Shown here: positions 1 to 10,000 of the stretch, piece by piece
Numbering within the stretch: position 1 is the first letter of the stretch
How the letters are laid out: every line of letters starts with the position of its first letter
DNA from: Chondrilla cf. caribensis
Lineage: Eukaryota; Porifera; Demospongiae; Chondrillida; Chondrillidae
Length of the DNA stretch: 10,000 nucleotides
Assembly: GCA_964020155.1 (NCBI GenBank)
Contig: OZ026559.1
Span: 1,134,345 to 1,144,344, forward strand
Direction of reading: 5' to 3'
Notes under the pieces: generated by a model
Seen by the model: the letters and a program-made list of their open reading frames with translations, nothing else
What the model was told of the DNA's origin: nothing
The model's database searches: none
Translations under genes and position numbers: made by a program

Positions 1-560
1 TAACCTTCATGTCAATGAGTGTAATTGTAGCTACTGTACTATCTTATGATATACTACAAATGAGAAGTTGGGTTGCACACACGCACGCATGCACGCACAG
101 CACACACACAGCATACACACCAATATTATTATTATTAAGTAGAAAAGGATGTTTTAGTTATAAATATTTTGTGATGGCATTGCTTAAAGTGCATTTTGAT
201 GACTTAGGTTGTTGATTTATGTGGATTTTATATGCATTAAGTGTAGATATCATCCATTGGCAATACATGTGACATCCTATGTGATGCACAAAAGTATATG
301 AATTCATGCTGTCCAGCTTTGTATGTTCCCATTTATACACTGTATGCAGTATGAAGTTGCAAATTCAACAATATTTATTGGGCGTGGATGAGGGTAGTGG
401 TGAATGATGAATGGTGTATGGTGTACTTTTTATAGACGTTTTCTCATGTGTACAGTACAGGTATAATAGCTAATGACATTCATAAGTTGAGTTGTGGTTG
501 TCGCCATGTCATGAATATCATAAACTTTCCACAAAAGGATCGATCACATATTGGAGTATC
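1..560. other. Upstream non-coding region of gene A
   Basis: I see no exon here that joins to anything in phase, no RNA gene and no conserved protein stretch. The stretch is AT-rich with a short CA/GCA-rich tract near 75..120. The short open frames in it have no recognisable domain or signal peptide. It probably serves as upstream flank and regulatory DNA of gene A. Confidence 0.5.
75..120. repeat. Short imperfect CA-rich simple repeat
   Basis: Alternating purine-pyrimidine sequence built from CACA, CGCA and GCATGCA words. It lies about 490 bp upstream of the gene A start and, unlike the large TG blocks, is outside any predicted transcript. Confidence 0.7.
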
Positions 561-570
561 AGAGGGGTGC

Positions 571-578
571 TATAAAAG
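571..578 (+). promoter_or_regulatory. TATA box of gene A
   Basis: TATAAAAG is a canonical metazoan TATA element. It sits 41 bases before the ATG at 612, so transcription would start around 597..605 and leave a very short 5' UTR. The flank reads GGGGTGC directly before the TATA, resembling the GGGCACC words near the starts of genes B and C. The start site itself is inferred. Confidence 0.6.
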
Positions 579-611
579 GCTGGGACTTCTCAGAAAATTC
601 CTTTCTGGAAT

Positions 612-4275
<3,664 letters not shown>

Positions 4276-4277
<2 letters not shown>

Positions 4278-4281
4278 TAAA
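4276..4281 (+). terminator. Polyadenylation signal of gene A overlapping the stop codon
   Basis: AATAAA begins within the TAA stop codon of gene A. A GT-rich stretch (GTGTTTTGTC, 4320..4330) follows about 40 bases downstream, as expected for a cleavage site. The implied 3' UTR is very short, like the short predicted 5' UTR. Confidence 0.6.
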
Positions 4282-4816
4282 ATTTTGACTCTCTCAAAAT
4301 CTCCATGTATTCAGGCAAACGTGTTTTGTCATTCCATTACATACGTATGTATGCAATTTTCTGTGGATTATAGTGGCATTGTGGAACATCACCTGTTGTA
4401 GGGAGGGTATGGTCTAGTGAATTGGAGGACACTTTGTAGTAATATTAGCTGTATGTATTATAATGTTCAGGGGATATACATACAGTACGTGATACGTCAT
4501 TCTACGCATATACCACAGCTTTGAATTTTATTGCATGAAACATGTGGTTGATTTACAAATGCTGAGATTTGGAAATTAAACCAGAATTTGAGTGTAAAGG
4601 CTTCGATGAACATAATATTTTCATCACAGTTTCTATCACCACAACGAGAAACCCAAGTAATTTGAGTCCCTTGTGGCAGCTTCCCCAAAACTAACTCAAA
4701 TTTACTTGTTAGTGTGTGGTGTACCACATAAGGCTTAGGGTATATGATTTGTCCATTTCACCTCTGTCTGTACAAGTGCCAGGCTGGTGTATGCTATCAT
4801 GTGATGTATACTTATC

Positions 4817-4974
4817 TCCTTACACAGATGCTCGTGAACATGGTGAGTGCAATGATGTATTCAGAGGGAAAAATCACCCGCACCAAAACGGCAAATGAAC
4901 TCAAGATCAAGCTGTTCACTGCATCAATGAATGGTATCACTGGATCACTCAATGCACTTCATCAATGCATTTAA
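4817..4974 (+). other. Possible isolated exon or relic open frame
   Basis: After a good acceptor-like CTCCTTACACAG at 4816..4827, a plus-strand frame runs about 48 codons from ATG (4828) to TAA (4972..4974) with mixed, protein-like composition (for example KITRTKTANELKIKLF). It cannot be the gene A tail, because phase 2 entry gives a stop after three codons. I recognise no domain, and it may be chance. Confidence 0.2.
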
Positions 4975-5128
4975 ATTAATCCTCTTCGGACAATAATTAT
5001 TACACTATTGATTGCTTGACAGTTCATGCACATTTGCGATTAGCTTTTTGAATTGTAGATACTCTAATGCAATGCACACATTAATGTCCAGTTTCAAAAC
5101 TCTGTGAGCGATCCATGCATGTCCTTCC

Positions 5129-5415
5129 AAGGCCGCAGGAAGTGGTGAAGCTGGTAAGGTTTTGACCTTACCACTTTTCTAGTATCTATGTATACTTTTG
5201 CCATCTGCTGATTACATCAGAATTCATATGTTATAATGATGTAATCAACCCTTGATGTCAGTATATTATGTCATGGAATTCGTGGATAAGCATGGCGCAT
5301 TGATTGCAATAAATTCGTAACAATTTACAAAATGGTACATGTGAGTTATTGCGAGTGAAGCCAGCAGAAACTTATTTTACAGCCTCGCTACTTTTCAAAT
5401 GCTTCCTACGGCCTT
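5129..5415. repeat. Inverted-repeat-bounded segment (possible MITE)
   Basis: AAGGCCGCAGGAAG at 5129..5142 recurs inverted at 5402..5415 with one mismatch. Inside are two perfect hairpins: GGTAAGGT/ACCTTACC (5153..5172, 4-nt loop) and TGATTACATCA/TGATGTAATCA (5209..5219 and 5237..5247). The nested inverted structure over about 290 bp suggests a small foldback or miniature element. No target-site duplication could be assigned. Confidence 0.4.
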
Positions 5416-5469
5416 GCCTTCATACCTATTATTAATATAAAATATACATATATATAATTATATATACAA

Positions 5470-5503
5470 GACCAATGTACATATATATATACGTACATTG
5501 GTC
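5470..5503. repeat. Perfect 11-bp inverted repeat with AT loop
   Basis: GACCAATGTAC at 5470..5480 and GTACATTGGTC at 5493..5503 are exact inverse complements. They flank a 12-nt ATATATATATAC loop that can itself pair. This is a strong cruciform or hairpin candidate in the A/B intergenic region. Confidence 0.85.
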
Positions 5504-6255
5504 CACTCTCCTAGGTCACAATAGCGAACATAAATGTGACCATATTAACCATTCAATTGCAAACCAGTCAACACGTACATACATAGTAGCTTACTTCTTT
5601 ATGCTCCAGCTCTTACTGTATCTGCATGCATATATGCCTGGTAGGTCTTCATCTGGTTGGTGCAAATTAGCTCCAGTGTGGGTGGTTGTATTGCTATCTA
5701 GATCATTGCACAGCATTCAGGTACATGTAAATGGCTCCAGACTATATAGCTAGTTGACAATATACTTTTTATCATGATTTTTGTTGTGTCCAGTATCAAA
5801 TGAATCATAATAATATTATTATACAGTATAATATAATGTAAAATATTATAATTTAAGTATAATTATTACTATGTAATATTTACAATAATTTCAAGCAAAA
5901 ATAGTCTTCAAACCATTATTATACATATAAAATAATAACTTTACATCTATAGCTACATGTACAAGGTACATATATATATACGAATTTAGATTCCCTTGTA
6001 TTAGTCTTGTACTTCAAATACTTATGAAAATATAAGAAGTTATCTTTCTATTTTGGAATTCAGGACAAGTGCATAACAGATCTGGACCTACAGAAGATAC
6101 AAATAATAATTATATGTATATATTTGTGGATAAAAAGGAACGTATAGATCAAAATCTGCGCATGCAGGATTGAGTTTGTATGTTGTGAGTTCTGTATTGA
6201 GTTCACACTGCATAGAGCAGAGTCTCCATCCAATTTCTTGCTTTCCCATGCTCAC

Positions 6256-6364
6256 CTTCTAGTTCTCACCAGACATGCTACAGACAGTGCTCCGAGAGCA
6301 ACCACTATCACCAGTAGAACAGCAGCCACTGCATACAATGCACACGTGTGTGGTTCCTGTACAC
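6256..6364 (-). CDS. Gene B exon 4: transmembrane helix
   Basis: 109 nt, entered in phase 1 after AAATCCAG and ending in phase 2 at AAG|GTGAGC. It encodes SVQEPHTC and then a helix of about 25 hydrophobic residues (LLVIVVALGALSVACLV), closing with RTR. A second acceptor-like CAG 8 nt downstream is excluded because it would put the helix out of frame. Confidence 0.75.
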
Positions 6365-8644
6365 CTGGATTTGTGGAGTACATGTACATGTATAATGTAC
6401 ATACAGCTGATGTTACCCAACCTCCTATATAGACTAAGCAACACTATTATTATGTATAGTATAATTAAGGTCAGCAAGACACTTGCTGGACAATTAAGTA
6501 TTTTGTAGGAATGATATACACTCGTATGTACAGCTGTTTGGCTTATGCTCGCACTCCTACACATGCATACATATACAGTTTGTATACGTAAACAGACACA
6601 GGTACTCACATAGCATGGACTGTGTGTTTTGTGTTTCAGGGTTGCTGTTCCCCAATTCATTATGCTGGACTGCAGAGAAAACCAGGAAAATACAGTACAT
6701 GTCGCCATATGTCTACCTGAAGTTATATGAAGAGCTAGTCAAAAATGCAATGTAATGTGCAATGAATAACTGTGAATTGCATGCATAAATCTTTGTACTA
6801 ATATGTACATTTTTTGAACTATTGATCCTTGTGCATATATTCATAGTATTAAGATTAGTCTACTGTTAGAGTAACATTTAATTGTGTTCACTTACTTGTT
6901 GTCACTGCTGACATTCTCCCCTGGCTGTCTATGGCTGAGAGGGACACTGTACACCCTGACTGTAGTGAGTGCGGGAGGTTCAGCTGTGCAAAATAAGGAC
7001 TGGATTGCCCGTCAGCATTGATGGTTTTCTCCAGTGGAGGTTCTGTGAGATTATTGTCAGTAATTTTGATCAGAAAGGATTTCGTCTGTCGACAGGGGTC
7101 AACGTGTTGCCATGACAACTGGATTGTGGTATCAGATACCATCTTCAGTGTGAGGTTTGCTACTTGTGGGACATCTGAAGTACATGTGTGCAGAAAAGAC
7201 ATTATGTAGGTTAATATGTACATTCTTGCTTAATGCCAGTGTTTGTGTCTACTTTGTATGCATCACATACAGTGAATGAACTTGTACTATGTAATAGTTC
7301 ACTAGCACACAAACCACTGAAATTGCATATGGATTACTGGAAAACTAACCAAGCAAATTCAATGTGAGGACATTGCTTGTAACTGGACCACCAAATGTAT
7401 CATACTGACAGCTGTACTGTAGTCCATTGAATTCCGGCAGTACCTGGTCTATCAACAATACCTCCACTTCCGTTGTGTCGTTGACAATCCTGTGGTGTTC
7501 TAGTCCACCGTTCTTGAAGTTGAGAGAGCGAAAAATCTGTTGAGTGTTGTTCTCCACTATCCAATCTGGCTGGTTCAGAGTGAGCGAGTGTGTGCAGGAT
7601 ATTGTTAAAGATTGGTACGGGCAGAGCACCCTGCCAGGTGGATGCTGGCTTAGTTTTAGCCATAGCTCTCCACCTAGAATGCGGAGATATTACTGTAAGT
7701 GCATGTGTACCAGAAACAACCTACACAGCTAGTATAAACATGTATAGTACACCTCCACTCTGGTATTGGGTTTCTAGTAAAAGAGGTTTGTCACAGAACT
7801 ACTTGTATAAAATCTTCAAGTGTTATTGTTCCATTGGCATGGATACAACAATTCAACTACACACACAGGCAGACATGCATAACCATGTACACAAATGTAC
7901 ATGCATGTATTCATGCATGTACTCACACTCACATACACACACAGGCAAACATACATACATACACACGTGTGCACATAAGCACACACACATGTAAACGTTA
8001 TTGTACACATGCATGCACTCACACACATATATGCACAGTGAGATAGAAACACACACACATGTACATGCATACACGTATTCACACACACATATATACATAC
8101 ACAATTATGCCCATACACACATGTGTACTGGTAGAAGATCAATACAAGCTAATATGCATCAGGATCAGAGGTGCTGACAGTCTAACAGAAAGGCTGAGAT
8201 GCAAGGTGGCCACAACAGCCCCAATGTCTGTTTATCTGAGGCTGCGTGATTACTCCTGCCAAGTTGTCACTGTGGTTGCCACTCGTCCTGGTGTTGAGGG
8301 GATGCAGACTTTAGGTCTAGACTATAATTATCGAAGTGGTTTATAATTATATTACAATGCCTACTGTAGTTAACTAGTCACTTAGTATGGATCTGGTGGT
8401 GATGCAATATCCTATTCAGATACAAATTTCCTTTAATGGTGATAGAGGATTATTCAATTTCTGCTATCAGACTAGTTCTATAGCTATTTATCTATTCCTG
8501 AAGTCTACTTTAGAAGCTACTCAGAGCAGAACACTCCCATCTGCTCTGTGACCTGCTCTGAAGCTGAAATGCAGTTGGTAACTTACCCACAAATTGTAGC
8601 AATACACAGCAGCACATCAAAATGTGAGATAGGAGGCTTGCCAT
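6256..8644 (-). CDS. Gene B: Ig-FN3 single-pass transmembrane receptor-like protein (last exon unresolved)
   Basis: Minus-strand exons 8644..8587, 7673..7350, 7174..6896 and 6364..6256 join in frame (phase 1 introns, then phase 2 at the end), giving 256 residues plus two bases. Residues 1-19 are a signal peptide rich in Leu and Cys. An Ig-like domain (about 20-127) has C46, W57 and C108 (YSC), an extra C37, and sequons at 61 and 84. An FN3 domain (128-220) shows LTL...TIQLSW and FLIKI strands, with C155 and C202 possibly bonded and sequons at 134 and 169. A transmembrane helix spans about 229-253, followed by RTR. This is the usual arrangement of an adhesion or immune-type receptor; ligand and role are unknown. 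The cytoplasmic tail exon was not placed. Read-through at the last donor gives RTRR then stop. Confidence 0.78.
6365..6895 (-). other. Gene B intron 3
   Basis: A 531-nt phase-1 intron from GTAAGT to AAATCCAG. It includes ACATGTACATGT-type palindromic words near 6380..6405. The 149-codon minus-strand open frame overlapping it (6259..6708) is out of frame with the transmembrane exon and is not coding. Confidence 0.6.
6896..7174 (-). CDS. Gene B exon 3: fibronectin type III domain
   Basis: 279 nt, phase 1 in (TACTTCAG acceptor) and phase 1 out (AA|GTAAGT donor), so it is a symmetric one-domain exon. It begins DVPQVANLTL, has the FN3 core tryptophan in IQLSW, a C-strand FLIKI, and ends in a G-strand region with RMSAVTT. 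About 93 residues is the normal FN3 length. Confidence 0.85.
7350..7673 (-). CDS. Gene B exon 2: Ig-like domain
   Basis: 324 nt, phase 1 in (CATTCTAG acceptor) and phase 1 out (G|GTTAGT donor). LTISC is the B strand, PDW the C strand and LQYSC the F strand, ending with VLTLNLL as the G strand. A C37-x8-C46 pair precedes and includes the B-strand cysteine, resembling C-x10-C in genes A and C. Confidence 0.85.
7858..8124. repeat. Imperfect CA/ACATGTA-rich simple repeat
   Basis: CACACA runs mixed with ATACAT, GCATGC and ACATGTAC words over about 270 bp. It reads as TG-rich on the sense strand of gene B, in whose first intron it lies. Confidence 0.9.
8189..8346 (+). pseudogene. Possible Ig-like exon fragment inside gene B intron 1, opposite strand
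   Basis: A plus-strand acceptor-like TCTAACAG (8181..8188) opens, in phase 1, a frame containing RLRCKV and later RLRDYSCQV, running to TAA at 8344..8346. D-Y-x-C followed by a hydrophobic stretch resembles an Ig F strand, and gene B's own domain has YSCQ at its F strand. Only 25 residues separate the two cysteine-containing strands, too few for a complete Ig domain, and there is no convincing donor. It may be a truncated relic or chance. Confidence 0.25.
8587..8644 (-). CDS. Gene B exon 1: signal peptide
   Basis: 58 nt encoding MASLLSHILMCCCVLLQFV, ending in phase 1 at G|GTAAGT. The ATG has a purine at -3 and lies 50 bases below a TATATATA element on the same strand. A longer open frame extends upstream, but only this ATG gives a clean signal peptide. 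Confidence 0.78.
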
Positions 8645-9020
8645 TCTACGTAGTTCAGAAGGGCACCATATTCTAGATCCCTCAGTTTGTACGTATATAT
8701 ACCGGTAGCTATAGCATGGTGCGTGTAGCGCCACACCCTAGCTATTTGCTGTTACCATTGTTACAGTAAGTAGCCTTTGTTATGTCATGTGCTGAATATG
8801 CAATAAATTCATATCTTTGGTAATGATATTCATTGAGAAAAGGTTGCTCTCTCATGAGGTTAATGACAACATTTCCATTAGTAGAACTTGAAGGGTGCTC
8901 TCCCAGCATTACGTTATTATAATGCGTGCACAGTCAGCAGTTATCCACAGGAGGGCACCCGCTGGACAGGTTTTATTATAATTTTTTTATCCTCACTCTA
9001 AGTGATCTTGCCTAGTTAGG
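8645..9020. promoter_or_regulatory. Divergent upstream region shared by genes B and C
   Basis: 376 bp separate the B and C start codons. CAGAAGGGCACC (8656..8667) and CAGGAGGGCACC (8948..8959) differ by one base and lie near the two starts. A third related word sits inverted at 8891..8903 (AAGGGTGCTCTCC). The copy near B lies downstream of its TATA-like element, perhaps in the 5' UTR. A TTATTATAAT stretch near 8973 could act as a TATA element for gene C. Bidirectional promoter activity is inference. Confidence 0.4.
8694..8701 (-). promoter_or_regulatory. TATA-like element of gene B
   Basis: TATATATA on the minus strand, about 50 bases before the gene B ATG, a distance similar to the gene A TATA (41 bases). 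AT alternation is common in this DNA, so the call is moderate. Confidence 0.4.
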
Positions 9021-9412
9021 ATGCAAAGCCACTTCATCTCAACCACTTTGCTCCTGATAACCTTACCTCAGGAATGTTACACCCAGATTGGTGAGATCAC
9101 ATTCACTTCATACAGTACCGTTACCGTAATCCCCTATATAGCTAGTTGAGGCTTTCTCCAGAACAAATTCCTATTCAAAGGAAACTTTCTGTACTGTAGG
9201 TCCTACCATACCCTTGCTACAATGATTATTCCTGCTAAATAGTAATTTCTGATAAGAGGAAATTGTTCAATTTCCCCCGACAAATTCCACTACTAAGAAT
9301 CCACTGTAGTGTAGTGAAAGTATGCATGTATGTACGTACTATAGATCCAATCTACTATTCTTCATATGCATACGTATAGCAGACCTAAATGTGGTGGTGT
9401 TAAAACTAGAAG

Positions 9413-9477
<65 letters not shown>

Positions 9478-9495
9478 ATGTTTGTGTGTGTGTGT

Positions 9496-9560
<65 letters not shown>

Positions 9561-9578
9561 ATGTTTGTGTGTGTGTGT

Positions 9579-9628
<50 letters not shown>

Positions 9629-10000
9629 CACGCGCGCGTGTGTGTAGACATATGTATGACACACAAGCACATATATACGTACATATGTACTTCTGTTCTT
9701 GTTTCGTGTAGTCAATTTTAAAACACAGCCCCCACCAGGGAGCAACAACATACTACTGTATGGAGAGTGTAACAATGCTGATGATGACATATCTGCTATA
9801 TGTTCCTGGCCTAATGACCCCTTCAACTTCCAACCACGACTTGTCATCTCGTATCCAAATGGAGGCAGTGAAGCAGTGTCTGCCGGAAATACGGACGGTT
9901 TGGCAAGTTACTGCATCCAGAGGACAAACTTTACAACTAGTTCTACCGGGTTCCAAATATCAGCCTGCGAGGTCATCAACAGTGCAACCATCAGTTGTCA
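9021..10000 (+). CDS. Gene C: secreted or membrane receptor-like protein, 3' end beyond window
   Basis: Exon 1 (9021..9090, 70 nt, phase 1) encodes a signal peptide, MQSHFISTTLLLITLPQECY, ending G|GTGAGA. Exon 2 starts at 9712 after GTTTCGTGTAG and stays open for 95 further codons to the window edge. It carries C43-x10-C54, W56, C91, C109 and C119, with an NFT sequon at 96. The C-x10-C spacing equals that of gene A, and exon 1 length and phase are identical, so A and C are probably paralogues that have diverged strongly in the ectodomain. ISAICSW and ATISC could be Ig B and F strands. Stalk, transmembrane and tail exons are expected beyond 10000 but are not seen. Confidence 0.7.
9091..9711 (+). 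other. Gene C intron 1
   Basis: A 621-nt phase-1 intron from GTGAGA to CGTGTAG, a third of it a compound TG microsatellite that ends 86 nt before the acceptor. I see no other exon-like content. Confidence 0.65.
9415..9625 (+). repeat. Compound (TG)n microsatellite with duplicated interruption
   Basis: Three long TG runs are separated by two identical 25-bp interruptions at 9475..9499 and 9558..9582 (each TTTATGTTTG, a TG run, then TTATG). The 83-bp spacing implies a segmental duplication within the microsatellite. A CACGCGCGCGTG stretch follows at 9629..9640. TG is on the sense strand of gene C. Confidence 0.95.

Larger units (their letters stand above)
4285..6255. other. Intergenic region between convergent genes A and B; expected to hold gene B's last exon
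   Basis: About 2 kb of AT-rich DNA with several inverted repeats and an especially AT-rich core near 5760..6000. Gene B's transmembrane exon ends in phase 2 at a donor, so a short terminal exon should lie on the minus strand here. Candidates are a short exon after TCTTCTGTAG near 6087 and the minus-strand frame at 4497..4727, but neither has a convincing combination of acceptor, phase and tail. No other gene is supported. Confidence 0.5.
7674..8586 (-). other. Gene B intron 1
   Basis: A 913-nt phase-1 intron on the minus strand from GTAAGT to CATTCTAG. It contains a CA-rich tract on the plus strand (7858..8124) and, on the plus strand, an exon-like fragment with a YSC motif (8189..8346). Confidence 0.65.

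Noticed and set aside
4497..4727. 76-codon minus-strand open frame as an independent gene
   Set aside because: No signal peptide, domain or convincing acceptor. Kept only as a weak candidate region for gene B's missing tail exon.
6259..6708. 149-codon minus-strand open frame
   Set aside because: It crosses gene B intron 3 and reads the transmembrane exon in the wrong frame, with a Cys-rich patternless sequence.
7400..7663. 87-codon minus-strand open frame overlapping the gene B Ig exon
   Set aside because: It is out of phase with the exon 1 junction and lacks Ig features, whereas the overlapping frame has the Cys-Trp-Cys pattern and good splice sites.

Overview
This window looks like nuclear DNA from an early-branching animal. 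The genes are split by GT..AG introns and are AT-rich, with long (TG)n microsatellites and abundant TACATGTA/TAGCTA-type words. The encoded proteins have signal peptides, Ig-like and fibronectin type III (FN3) domains, and single transmembrane helices. A demosponge is my best guess, with a cnidarian as the alternative; this rests on general impression and not on a database match.

Three genes can be reconstructed by joining exons in phase. Gene A (+, 612..4277, six exons, 294 aa) appears complete: signal peptide, a compact ectodomain with six cysteines, a Thr/Ser/Pro-rich stalk, a transmembrane helix and a 71-residue cytoplasmic tail with an NPxY motif. Gene B (-, 8644..6256 for the four resolved exons) encodes a signal peptide, one Ig-like domain, one FN3 domain and a transmembrane helix; its last (tail) exon could not be placed with confidence. 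Gene C (+, 9021..>10000) is cut by the window edge and shows a signal-peptide exon plus the start of a cysteine-containing ectodomain. A and B converge tail to tail across 4285..6255. B and C diverge from a 376-bp shared upstream region.

The genes share a plan: a 58- or 70-nt signal-peptide exon ending in phase 1, then an ectodomain exon entered in phase 1 with a paired Cys-x(8-10)-Cys near its start. In A and B the transmembrane exon also ends in phase 2, at a donor whose first bases would create a stop if the intron were kept. They look like members or relatives of one local receptor family. Function, such as recognition, adhesion or immunity, is inference only.

The non-coding DNA holds four large TG/CA microsatellite blocks, all with TG on the sense strand of the gene whose intron contains them. 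It also holds a 39-bp x 3 minisatellite, a 423-bp pogo/Tigger-like element with terminal inverted repeats inside gene A intron 2, and several inverted repeats in the A/B intergenic region.
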